Shown here: positions 23,161 to 34,541 of the stretch, piece after piece
Layout: each line of letters begins with the position of its first letter
Position numbering within the stretch: the stretch's first letter is position 1
Origin: Apteryx mantelli
Taxonomy: Eukaryota; Chordata; Aves; Apterygiformes; Apterygidae
Reading direction: 5' to 3'
Assembly (NCBI RefSeq): GCF_036417845.1
Contig: NC_089979.1
Span: forward strand, 9,043,424-9,107,423
Length of the DNA: 64,000 nt
Translations under genes and position numbers: made by a program
Notes under the pieces: model-generated
What the model was told of the DNA's origin: nothing
The model's database searches: none
The model's input: only the letters and a program-made list of their open reading frames with translations

Positions 23161-26100
23161 ATATTTAGGCCTCCATGCTGCAAGCATGTATGTATGTGCT
23201 GGATTTATGAGTTGTCATTCCTTTGACTTTCTACTCAGCAGAAAACTCTTCTGAGTGTGTAAACATTTAAAATATTGCAGAGACTAAATGCATTTGGGCT
23301 TATCTGACTTTTTATGTGGTGAAAGAGAAGCTCAAAAGGACACTGCTAATGTTTCTGAAACTGGGACAGGGTTCAAGAGTTTGATGTATCCTGAGGGCAA
23401 CAGGTCAAATCTGGCAGACCTTTTAAATTTTGAATTCAGTACGTTGGAAGTTAGAAATGACAAAGCAAAAGCTGGAAAGCCATATTACAATGAGTCTCAG
23501 ATTTTCAGTATTCAGAGTCTTAGCACAACACCTTAAATACTCAAGGGTAGTAGGTTTCACTTTGTCGCTATGTCATTAATCCCAGTAAAATCAATGGCAC
23601 CAAGTTTGGATGGTGTTGCTAGCATGTTGCAAACCCAGGCTCCAAACTAAGGCTTTCTGACTTCCTCAATAGCTTAGCCCTCAGTCGTACATGAAGCTGT
23701 TGTTCACCAAAGGAAAACAAATACACTGTGAGAGCTTTTCAGTCCCTGGTGTACAGAGACCACTTCTTTCGCCTTCGTCACAGGTGATAAGTTACCTGCT
23801 CAAACAAGTAGTCTTATGGCATAAATACATTTGGCAAACAAGAACCTATAGATACACTGATTATAACAAAGTGTGGTTTAAATTAGGACATAAAAAATGT
23901 ATGCTATGTTTTTTTTCCAGGAAATAATTGGAAAGAAAGAATAATTGGTAAGTATATGTTTAAGTTGAGAAAGCTGAAGTATTCCATACATTGTAGCGTG
24001 GGCTCTGTTATGAAATAGAGTTCGAGCATGCCAGAAAGGTTCCTTGGAACTTTTCATTAAAAGAGTTTAGCTATGGGACCTTTGCCAGTTTCCACTGTGA
24101 ATTATTCCACTTTGCTGTCTAAAACTCCTCTTTGATTTCATTTGGATGAAATATTTTCTATTGTTTGACGACGGTTGCTAAAGAGTGTAAGCTGTTAAAC
24201 AACCACTGCACTTTAGCCCAGAGAAAGCATGTTTTCAGTAACAGGCAAAGCAAGTCCTACTCTTTCAAACTTTAACCAGAAAAGTAGGGCCAGGTGCTGA
24301 GCTGCTCTAATTTGGTACCACTCCACTGAATGAGTGAAGCAGCATCAACATATATCAGTCCAGAGTATCTGGAAAACATTTATAGATTCTTTTCTTTGCT
24401 ATTTTTTTTCAGTCAAGACTCACCCTCAGTCTTCGATCTCTGCTTATCAATCATTTCTAAGCCTTGGAGCAGCTCAGGACCTTAAAACAAGACCACTGAT
24501 TTCTTTGTACTGGAATTGGCCATCCCAGTCCTGGCTCCCATATTTCTTTTATCTTTTTGCTTTGAAAAAATAAGAAGGAAAAGAAGGAAAAAAATGGAGT
24601 TGTGCCCAGGTTTGTGTCCCTCACAGTATGGATAAAACAGCCTTGTTCATCAGTTCCCTGGATGAGTGCAGTTCAATTTCTGAGATGTAAAGGCAGCTGC
24701 GCAGCTGCAGATGCAACCTGGAAACCCTTTGAGTTAGCCTGTAAAAAGAGGGTGTTCATCCTGAGAACAAAGGATTTTAGAACTGTATGCAGGCGTTTGA
24801 TTACTTTTAAGATTTACTAAAGCCTGTGATGAAAAATACATCCTATTCATCCAGTGTGCCCAAAAGTGTGGCACTAGATGTGGCACTTCTTAAAGTCAGT
24901 GGGACTGCTTATGTAAGGACAGCAGCACCAGAGCTTTAAAGCTGACTTTGATTGGGAAAGCCCGTGTCAGTATTAACCAAAGTAGGTACTACAGAAAGGA
25001 ATGCAGAACTCAGGACTGGTGGCCTAGCAGGAGCAAACTAAAACACAAGCTGGCACAGGATACTGCGAGACAGGACAGAGATTGTGGACGATTAGATCCC
25101 AAGCATTTCAAAACAAGCTTGTCTCTTGCCTTTTGTAGGCAACTTAAAGGCAGAGTAGTTACTTCGGTACATTGCAATACCAGTTCACTAACAGTTTTCA
25201 TTTTTCTTTCTCCTCAAATTTATTTTCCTCAGCTCTTCAACAACAAACTACTGGGTACCTACTTATGGCCACTGTTACAGATGTTCCTGTGGAAAAAAAC
25301 AACCCACAGAATTGTCAGTATTCTTCCTTCAAAATACAATTCATTTTAGCTTTATTTGGATTCCTTTCAAAGTATAGGTGAGGCCATTCTTCTTGGTGAC
25401 CGCAAGCAGTCATGCAAAACAATTGCTGTAGCCCTAGTCCATTGTGTCAATGAGGTCCTATGTAGGCATGGGGTCCTACAAGCACTTTGACAGTAAACTG
25501 ATATTAAAAATGTTTAGCAATCCCTGTTAATTCATCTTTTGATAAACAGCTGATGTTTTCAAATACTTAATGTATTAATTTCTTGTAACAATATCCTATC
25601 AAAGGTAATGGATTTGGATAGTGTTGGAGCACACGTGGTAACATATTTCAGAAGCTTTTACTGTATCATGTCTGTCATTGCCTTATGGCCTTTATGCCGA
25701 ACCTTTTGTAAAGAGGAAAAAGGGAGAAAGATAAGAAAAAGTAAAAGTTAATGGTGCCAAATTAGTGCCAGGCCAGATTATTAGAGACCAGGAAGGCATC
25801 TTTCAGAAAACCAGGAAATAGGAGATCGCAAAGCAATGACGAACCAGAATTACCTGGATTCAGGTAAAAAAAGAGCCCTGCAGCTATAAACTTTACTTTA
25901 GAAGCACTGAGCACTATTTTTTATCTTGGATCTTTGCTACCACGGAGACAAAATTAAACATAAATCCTGTGGGTAATCAAAACCTGTTATCTTGTGACTC
26001 CAAGCTCTTATCATCTGCTTCTTAAAATATCTCCTTATATGCCAGTTTAGCTAGGACAGCATGGATTTCATCTTTCCATGCACCAAAATGATGATAATGT

Positions 26101-29100
26101 GTGAGTATGCTATTGCCTACCAAATCATTTTATAACTCATGCTGTTTCTAGTCTACTTGACCCCTATTGTGCTAAAAGCAATGTTAGTACAGCCCCAGCT
26201 GGTAAATCAGATATGAAATATTGCCTGTGGAAGGTTCAGGTCTGCAGATGGGATAAGATCAGATAGACAGGCATAATGACAGGGACTTTAAACCTCTGCA
26301 ACGAATGCACGCAAACTAAAGGTTTTCATGGGAGAAAGAATCTAGAAAAATAAAACTCCACTGTCTGTCCACGTCTAACCCAGGCTCAAGCAGTTATATT
26401 TGTATTTCTAGGACCAGAAATCCAATGAAGTGAGAGAGTGAGGAAAAGGGTGCTTGCAATTAATTTAAAAAGCATGTTTCTCTTGCCAAGGGTAAATATA
26501 AGCTGGTTACATTTTGAAGATAAGCATAAAGAACTCAAACAGGGGAATTCACCCAAGGCACCAATTTTGAATAGTAGCTTACTTTTGCCCGGTGCATTAA
26601 ATTGATCTCATATGAAGACAGGCCTTTTGGTGTAGCCACCCCATATTTTATAGTTTCAATAAATAGCGACAATAAAATGTCTTTCATCATAAAACTTATG
26701 CATTATGTAACTATAATAGTAGTTATAATATTCATACTCATATTTACTTATAGTTACTACACTTGAGTAATTTTGTCAGTATTAAATGCTTCTGCTGCTT
26801 TATTTACTAACTATAGAATCCACTGAAAGTAAATATCATTGTGTGACGTTTATAAATACTTCGTGTTACCTACTTTATTGTCAGTTATAATAGGTCTTTT
26901 GATAAATGCACTTTTTTAACTAAAGGAGTATAAAGATCTTTATTGTTAAAATAATTTCCTGGAAGAATAATCTGGAAATTGAAATCCCATAATGAGAGAA
27001 AAGTCTAAGACTACAATAACGCTGCAGTCATAGAAGTGATTATGATGTAAAGCAGGAAAACCTCCTTTCACAGTAAACTGATTAGTGCAGGTACAGTATC
27101 AAGTAAAGAAAAGGCTGATTCAGCTTGCCAAAAATTTAATCTAAAATGAAGTGTTGTAATCTGTCTTTGAAAAAATATAAGTTGGAAATTAGAAGTGTTG
27201 AAATCAAGAGAGGGGGGAAGTTCTGTGACAGCTTTGCAGTTGGAGTTCAATGGGTAAAAATACCTAACTGGCTTTAAGATGCCAGGATATGTTAAGATCT
27301 GCCCTTAATTGATATTATTAATATATAATTAAGTTTTATTCATGAAGAAATTGGATTGGTTGGCTTTGACAGCTCCCTTTCCTATATTCTAATGGATAAA
27401 AGCAAACCTTGTATTGTTCCTCTGAAAAGGAGTGCAATGTTATATTCAGTCCTGTTAGATGAAAAATCAAAGCCAAAATCTGTCTGATGGAAAATCAAAG
27501 GCAACATTTTCAAACCTAAGTATTTAAATCCAGACTTTTAGAAGTAATCAGTATATGCAACTTCTGTTAGCTGGAGAATCAAGCCTAGGATAATTTTAAA
27601 CAGTAATTCTAGCAAAATAAAACCATTTGTTGATTGCTGATTAACTGACACATCTAGAAACAGAGAGAATTTTATATTTCGGTCCTCAATGATTAAACTC
27701 TGACTCAATTTTAATATAGCACCTGAGTTTAAAAAAGAATTAAAGATTTTCAAGATAAAAATTTATAACCCCCTATACATGGTCTCATACCTTTCATTAC
27801 CATTATTTTTATCATTACACCTTGTCTTACACTCTCCCATTTCTTGCTGAGTTCAGCTGAATTTCAGGGCCATTCCTGACTGTATATCATGTAGTACTTA
27901 ATAGTGTGAATGTTCATGTTAAATGAACAGGAGCAAGGAGCAATGTCTGATAATATTTATGGCATCCCGTAGCCTATAACATTTCTAGTGTGTGAGCAAG
28001 TCTGTTTTGTATTTATCCTGAAAGCATTACACATAGAAAATCAAACCATATGGACTAAGATTTACATTTTGAGTTAAATGGTATGGTATAAACAGTGTCG
28101 GTACAGAAAATAGGTGTGGCCATTCAGCCCGGTTCTGTAGAATCTGCTTCTTGGTGTATTTTTTGTGAATTAGCTGGAGTGTTTTGTAAATATGTTTCTA
28201 TATTTTTGTACAGTTTGTCGTGCTGCTTTTTTCATATTATCCTTGGCATTTAGATAGCCGTAAAGATGTTGTTCTTACTGTATTTTAGGGTGTTGTTAAT
28301 AATGAAGGCAATTATTAGGAATTGCATATATTCCAATAAATTTGTTATTTGTCAGCTTATGTCCTAACCTGTAGGTTGTGAGCTCCTTGGGACAGGAGTT
28401 GTTGGTACATTGATATGAATAGGAAAGCTTCATTTTCCTACAGTTACTGAGTTCTACCACCATAGAATATAATAATAATAATATTTTAATTGAAAATTAA
28501 TAGAAAGACATAGGTTCAGATTCTGAGTGTATGTGAATCAGCTGTTTTTTACCAGCTAAGAATCTGACCTGCAGCATTTTAGCAACTAAGATTTGTCTGT
28601 GATTATCAAATACTATGGAGTGTGATCTTACCTGAGAATACCTTGATGGAGTGAGCACATATTCAAAATACTTCTGATGCACTGTAATAATAATGCTATA
28701 AAGCTTACTTTGTCATGACATGGACTGATATTTTATATTGCACTGTTTTATGAATTTAACAAATAAATTTTCAATTTATTAAGGTGGTAAAGTGAATTTA
28801 TTTTGGGAAAGCATGCCAGATGGAACCTTTTTTCTTTTCCCTCAGCTCCATTCTCCTGTTTGTCTTGTGGCTTGTTACATTATCTCTGCCATGTACATTG
28901 CCTCATGTTAAGAATGAGGGCTCTTATTATTTGAAGCTCCTAATACATAATTAGGGTTAAAAATAACTATATGAAAAATAATGAACACAATAAGATCAAT
29001 GTATGTAATTATCAAATTTAGAATTTCATTTGAAAATAAATCAGAAATCTTTTGAGAAGCTGTACAATATGGTATCTGCAAATTACATAAAATTTTCTTT

Positions 29101-29329
29101 ATTTATGTTACACTAATGTCCTACAGGCTGAACACTTTGTTGTATTAAGCATAAAGTAAAAGATAATCCTCATGCTGAAGAGCATGCAGTCTTAATAAGG
29201 ACAGGAAACCAGTGTTATTATCCTATTTTAGCATGTAGTGTTGCCCCATGTATGTCAGGTGACACAGGAGTCAAAATGCCAATGCTGTGTCCATTTACGC
29301 AGTCCTGTTAGGTTATGTGATAACAAGCT
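23161..29329. other. Intergenic region TMEM71-DNAAF11, left part
   Basis: About 6 kb of AT-rich DNA with no recognisable gene. A possible 27-base alternative TMEM71 exon is at 23921-23947. Two open frames near 24948-25349 (133 codons) and 24334-24573 resemble no protein family I know. AATAAA-like signals near 28334 and 28761 could serve long TMEM71 transcripts. A short TAA-type simple repeat lies at about 28469-28482. Confidence 0.6.
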
Positions 29330-29905
29330 CATCCCCACACACACAGAGGAGCACAGAAGCCGCGGGGGACCCCAAAAACGCAGCCAGAGACACGAGCGCT
29401 GGCCCCCCAGGGCTGTCCCAGGAGAGCGTCAGCCCATGGGCCGGGGACACCACCGGTGAGTCACAGCTCCCTGTCACCTCGCAGACCAATGCAAGTACTG
29501 CCGAGGGCTACGGGGCTCATTACGGGATGCCGGGGAACAGCATTTGGGGACTGCACAAAACTTATTAGGAGAAGGACCAAAAGGTGGAGAAAGGGAGGAG
29601 TCAAGGTGGTTTGGGAAGAAACAAGCATGGGAAAACAGGGATAAGGGGATAAAGGGGCCACTTGCATGTAACCAGGTTGCTGGGCAGTGCGCTTGCCTGG
29701 CCATGTCTTCTCACTAAACTCCATTTCTAGCTCTTTTCCTGGGTGAGGGACTCTATTCTGTGCGCACGGGTGTGCGCGGAGGTCTGAGTGCCAGCAACCA
29801 GAGCGGAAGCAGCGTGCCATCGCTAGCGAGCATCAAGCCGGACCAGTCGGCGAGTAGGGGGAGCGGCCTGGGAGCCAGGCCTGTGTGTGCGTCTCTGAGG
29901 GGGAT
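29330..29905 (+). mobile_element. GC-rich LTR-like block (candidate endogenous retroviral fragment)
   Basis: A 575-base block stands out by its GC and CpG content from the AT-rich flanks. Its left part (to about 29567) is open in the plus frame and ends at TAG; the encoded peptide is rich in P, S, T and G and resembles nothing specific. It is followed by several purine-rich tracts (29567-29605 and 29629-29656) and then a GC-rich segment with CpG-dense words up to 29905. The order open frame, polypurine tract, CpG-rich block resembles the 3' end of an avian retroelement with part of an LTR. No terminal TG/CA pair, primer-binding site or target duplication could be fixed, so a decayed CpG island or unknown exon is also possible. 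Confidence 0.4.
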
Positions 29906-30929
29906 TTTGTAATTCAGTGCAGCGTGCATTTTATTTTACTTTCTTCAGTGCTATCATATAGACTCCCTGCTAAAGGCTGGAAAAACGTGCTTGGACGTAA
30001 TGAAATAATTTAGGTGTTTCAGTGTAATACAGTGTAGACACAGCATTTGAAATATGGGGGACAGCAAGAACAAGTTTTTTTTTTCTCTTTTTAAATTGAT
30101 TACCTTGAATGCAAGCTATTTTCTCAAATAAAAAATTTAATAGTCTTGGTAAAACATGCAGCTGTAACAGTCATCATTCCAAAGGGCCTGCAATTTAATG
30201 TGAAGTAAATGAATAGGAAGAGGAAGCATTAGCAGTGTTTTGTTTTGTTTTGTTTAATTTCTGTGGCTCTTGGGCCACAAGGTGGTGCCATTTAACCAAC
30301 TGTGTAAACATCTTTGTCCTTCATGTGGTCGGATAGACAAGGATAAATTAGGAATTTAAACTATGAGCGTATAAACTACTGCCTACTCCTTTATGTCTCA
30401 TTATCTCCACAAAACTTAGCAGCTTTAAATCAATGACACCTCCTTTCTCTTACTCTCGAAATGGCAATAAAATTAGAAAGTTGCAGAGTGGCCAAGGGGA
30501 ATTTCATGTATTGCATTAGCAGCAAATGATTTACTAAATGAATTCAAACATAGAAAAAAAAATCCTACAGCCCTACTTAAACTTATAAATATATGTGAAT
30601 TTACTCCAGTAGAAGATGATCTTGAGGTTTGACCTTTAGACTAAGGAAGACCTGTGTTTAGCTAACTTAAATGTATGTCTGAAAAAACCTTTATCACTGT
30701 GTGATCAAACACTATTTTTGAATACTTTTATCCGTGTTCAATTGGACTAGTGATCACCTGATAAGGATTAGATGAAAAATCTGTAAAGCTCATTTGTGTT
30801 GTCTTTAAATGTCTAGTCCCAAATACTGCCAAATGTCCCATCTCCCATCCAGTTTCTTTCAGGTTTAGGGTGCCGAAACTTTGCCGGTCAGAAACCTGTT
30901 TCATCAAGCACGTGAGGCCACGACACCTC
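29906..30929. other. Intergenic DNA upstream of the DNAAF11 island
   Basis: One kilobase of AT-rich DNA. It holds a TTTTG repeat at about 30237-30255. No gene or other feature was recognised. Confidence 0.6.
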
Positions 30930-31394
30930 ATTATATCAACTGCAAAATGGAAAACGTCGGACAGGACAATTTCCGCAGCTGCCGATGAACAGCCGTTGTA
31001 AGAGCCGGCGCTGAGGCCTCCCGCCGGCGCTCTTATTCTTCAGCTTTAGTGAGGTAAGTGTAAGTGACAGTGTGGTAACCCAGGCAGCTGAGAGCCCGCA
31101 GGAAACTGCCCGAGGCCGAAACAACCGCGCGCCCGGCAGGCCGCGTTTCGGGCTGCTGTTCGAACTGATCCTAAAAACACACGCTTTCGGCCTAAAACCC
31201 GACAGGCGCGGCAGGGGCCAAGCAAGCAGGAGGGGCACAAGAAAAGCACACGAAAGATGGGCAGAAGACAGCGGCCCGAGGAAGGGTTTTGTCTAAAGGA
31301 AGGAAACCTTCGGGCCGCGGGGGAAGGGGACGGTCTCGCCGCCCGCCACACGGAGGCCGCGCGGGCCGCCCTGCCCCTCCCCCGCCCGCCCGCC

Positions 31395-31408
31395 GTTGCC
31401 ATGGCAGC
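31395..31408. promoter_or_regulatory. DNAAF11: RFX X-box
   Basis: GTTGCCATGGCAGC differs from the ideal symmetrical X-box (GTTGCCATGGCAAC) at one base. Its two half sites are separated by AT. RFX2/RFX3 and FOXJ1-cooperating RFX factors use such sites in promoters of motile-cilium genes, and the site lies 47 bases upstream of the DNAAF11 start codon. This fits the ciliary role of the gene. Confidence 0.75.
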
Positions 31409-31447
31409 GCGGCGCGTCCCGTAATGGCGGCGGCGGCGGGGCGCTGA
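31401..31447 (+). other. DNAAF11: Two overlapping 7-codon upstream ORFs in the DNAAF11 leader
   Basis: If transcription starts upstream of 31401, the leader carries ATG 31401 with stop TAA 31422-31424, and ATG 31424 with stop TGA 31445-31447. The two share the A of TAATG. Both end before the main ATG at 31455, seven bases after the second stop. The first ATG lies inside the X-box and has a G at +4, and the second also has G at +4. Confidence 0.45.
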
Positions 31448-31454
31448 GGCGGCC

Positions 31455-31464
31455 ATGGTGCGCA
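31455..31464 (+). CDS. DNAAF11: DNAAF11 exon 1 (start codon)
   Basis: ATG GTG CGC A, then the donor GTGAGT, gives M-V-R and the first base of isoleucine. Joined to exon 2 this reads [16 protein letters not shown], matching human MGWITEDLIRRNAEHN. The start has a good context (GCCATGG) and sits in the CpG island. DNAAF11 (formerly LRRC6) is a cytoplasmic assembly factor for axonemal dynein arms; loss in humans causes primary ciliary dyskinesia. Confidence 0.93.
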
Positions 31465-34373
31465 GTGAGTGTCGCGGGCATCTGCTCGGCGTTTAGAGAG
31501 ACCGCCGTTTGTGAAGCGGCGATCTTTAGCGGTGAAACGGTGGGGTCGAGTGTTTCGCTCTCCTGAAATGCAGGTTCTCCCGCTGTTTCTTACTCTGCCT
31601 GCAGCTGACCACCTGCTGCTGCTTTCAATTTCCTCAGAGCTTTCCTTTGTATCTGCTCCTTTCTGAGTAAAAGATGCCATTTCTGGAACCCCAGAGATCT
31701 CCGAGGTTTGTTGTTACCTCCTGCCTGTCGGTGCCACCCCTCACTTCTGTGTTCACGGGCACATGGGGTTAGCTGTGATCTCTCCGGCCGCTGTCCCTTC
31801 TGTTACTGCGCACAGCAATATCAGATAGTCCTGTTGATAAACTTCTCATAATCCGCTTTAGTGGAGACTTTGGGAGATGGCTGGTGAGCCAAAAGTTAGT
31901 TTTTCACACATTGTGTCTCAAGATCTTCTTTGAAAACAGAAGGTACCAACCCTGTGAATTAAAGATGAATCCTCATTAATTTTATTCTACTGGTGATAAT
32001 ATTCCTTGTTGCTCTGCCTGAATTGGCCTGAACTCCTATCCAGAAAGGGTAACATTATTATAGCATCAGTGAAAAAATTAGATATTTTGTCAGTGTCTTA
32101 GAAATTCTTTTTTTGCTTTTATTTCAAAATTATTGTTTTGCCTTGCAGACGTCCTGTAGTATGTTACCCTCATTCCTCTTAATCCATACTAGACAGTATA
32201 CAAAGTGTCAAATATCCATTCAGGTCCCTAGGGCAGGTCTCCAAAATAGATCTCTAAAGTGCTGCTGAAGCTTCTATAGTGAAGGATTGTCTCTGCTTTG
32301 CAAGCCATCCTGGAAATGAAAGTGGACATTTTTGCATAATCATTGCAATAATCCCTGCAAGCTTCTTTTCACCACCAAAAGGAAATCTGACTCTGTCCAG
32401 AATAGTTTGTATGACTTACTTTTCTATGAAGAGCATACAGCATAATATTGTCTCACATGTATATGTGTGTGTGTGTGTGCGCGCGCAGACTGTGCAATAT
32501 TGATGGTTTTTTGCTCAAACATACCTGTTTGCATTGGAAATACCAATCTGCCGCTAAATAGTAAACAGGCCATTCATTCTGTAATTTACAACAGATTTGC
32601 AAAGTACATTGTTAGAAATGCTGATGTTTTTCATATTTTTGGTGAAGACTAAAATATTTAGTCATGATTATTGCCATTTTTCTATTTTCTCTATTAATTT
32701 ATTCAAACTAAATCAATAGACTATTAAAGGAAAGATGGTTGTTTAGTTGCACCAAACCTTCCCCTCCTTCCCCCTGAAGACACTTACCTTTCCCAATATG
32801 TTGGCTTTACGTGCAGGCAGGTTCCCTTCTTAGATCATTATCAGTATAGTGTCATTTGCCCAAAGTACAATAAAAGCTCATTCTGAGGGATCTCTGTGAT
32901 ACAAATGGTAAGCTGAAAATAAATAATATCAGGAATATCGTTCTTTCCCCAGAGATAAGGCAGGTCTCAGCAACATTCAACATACTGCTCTGTGGTTAAG
33001 GGAGATTCTCTAGTCCTGTATGCAAGTCATGATCACTAATAAAAATTCTGTAAGTCATGTGTCAACTGGAAATCTGTCAAACAGAACTAAGAGACTTTTT
33101 AGCAAGGGGGATCTAGCCCTGGTCATCTGCGCATAATATGGTGTAAATTAACCTCTTTCACCTCTTTCCCAAAGGCTGTGGAAAGAGGAGCTACATTGAT
33201 ACATGAACTTTGTCTGTATTGGTTCAATAGAATTGCCATACCAGGACCAATAATAAAAACAGACAATTTGACAAAACCTCCCTGAGATAAATAAGCCAGG
33301 AAAGAACATTTTTATTTAATTGCATGGGAGGGATAATTTGTTCTCATATATCTCTATATTTATATGTGTTTTTTATTTTATTTTTCTTCAGAGTGTTTTT
33401 GAAAGACTTACCAATCTTCTTTAGGTACTAACTGTCATGAGAATACCTATGGTAATTTGATAAAATCCTAGTTTTTCAATCAATATTACACTGTAGTACA
33501 CTGCTTATCAAGGAGAGAAAAAATGCTAGTGCTTTTTTGGTGCAGTGGGCTGGAAACAAAATAATAACATTTAGTACAAGACTAAGCCCTGTTTCTCACA
33601 GATTTTTTTTTACTTTCATTATACAGAGGCTCTTTATTGTTTGAAAGATTTCCTGGCATTAAATACTGCTATATGAAAATTCTGAACCAAGGTCTCTGGC
33701 GACTTTGGCCACTGAAACTCTTTCGCTTGCTGCTAATGAGCTCGTAGTGCCTAAGAAATACCCAGGATTAAATGTCATCCCAACACAGACAGTTATAAGC
33801 GTGAATCAGTTGTGGCATTGCCTCAGACAAGAAAAAAGCAAAAAAAAATCTGCCCGTTTTCAACATTCATCCTGCTTATTTCTGTGCACACTGTGGTGAC
33901 GGAAGAATATGATGACACACTGTAGCTACTTTACTTTTTTTTGCTGCTACCTGTGATGTGAACATCTGGCACCATGTAATAAAAGGCCATAAAGCACTCC
34001 ATTGCTTGTCTACCTTAATCAATCTGCAACCTGAAGTATACTGAAAATAGTGAATGCTGGATTAATTTCTGCAAGGGCTGTATTATACTCTTGGAAGACT
34101 CAGCAGTTTTCATATAGATTTTTGAATGTTGACCTCAGGGTGTTTTACAAATGAGGTATACTGTGGCAGAATGGGCTAAAGTGACTTGGCACTTGCTGTC
34201 TCATGTAGCAGATGTTGGTGTTTGTACTGAATACCTATTGGTTGTTGTACTGAATACCTATTTGTTATGTCGGGACAAAAGATTTAAATGATTTCATAAG
34301 ATGTTCTTAAGTCAGATGATGGAAAATGACTAAAAGGAGATTTTTTTCCAACAACATCTAATATTTCTTTCAG
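31465..34373 (+). other. DNAAF11: DNAAF11 intron 1
   Basis: This 2.9 kb intron has a GTGAGT donor and a TTTCTTTCAG acceptor. It contains a 34-base alternating purine-pyrimidine tract at 32454-32487. Other open frames are short and unrecognised. Confidence 0.8.
32454..32487. repeat. Alternating purine-pyrimidine tract, (TG)n(CG)n
   Basis: The tract alternates without a break from 32454 to 32487 and ends in TG repeats followed by CGCGCG, the classic composition of Z-DNA-forming sequence. It is in DNAAF11 intron 1, about 1 kb from the promoter. Confidence 0.8.
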
Positions 34374-34541
34374 TCACCGAAGATCTTGTTAGAAGACGTG
34401 CAGAACATAACAACTGTGAGATTTTTTCACTGGAAGAAATCTCTTTACATCAGCAGGAAATAGAAAAGCTAGAGTATCTTGACAAATGGTGTCGAGATTT
34501 AAAAATTCTCTATCTTCAAAATAATCTAATTCCAAAAATTG
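34374..34541 (+). CDS. DNAAF11: DNAAF11 exon 2
   Basis: The exon encodes residues 5-59 ([14 protein letters not shown], then [39 protein letters not shown]). The final part is the first leucine-rich repeat ([11 protein letters not shown]). Acceptor TCTTTCAG and donor GTAAGT are strong. The residues are nearly identical to human. Confidence 0.96.

Larger units (their letters stand above)
30930..31490. promoter_or_regulatory. DNAAF11: CpG island promoter of DNAAF11
   Basis: GC-rich, CpG-dense sequence contains the DNAAF11 start codon near its right end (31455). It includes GC boxes (31376-31394), an RFX X-box (31395-31408) and a YY1-like AATGGCGGC (31423-31431). No TATA box is visible. A strong donor-like GAGGTAAGTG near 31050 could belong to an alternative upstream exon. 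The long open frames on both strands here are consequences of high GC, not genes. Confidence 0.85.

Noticed and set aside
24948..25349. A 133-codon open frame between TMEM71 and DNAAF11.
   Set aside because: It has no recognisable domain, and a 63-codon frame lies opposite it. Length is within chance for 64 kb in six frames.
31046..31680. Open frames of 136 and 162 codons on the minus strand over the DNAAF11 promoter.
   Set aside because: They arise from the CpG island and overlap the real start exon on the other strand. No domain is recognisable.
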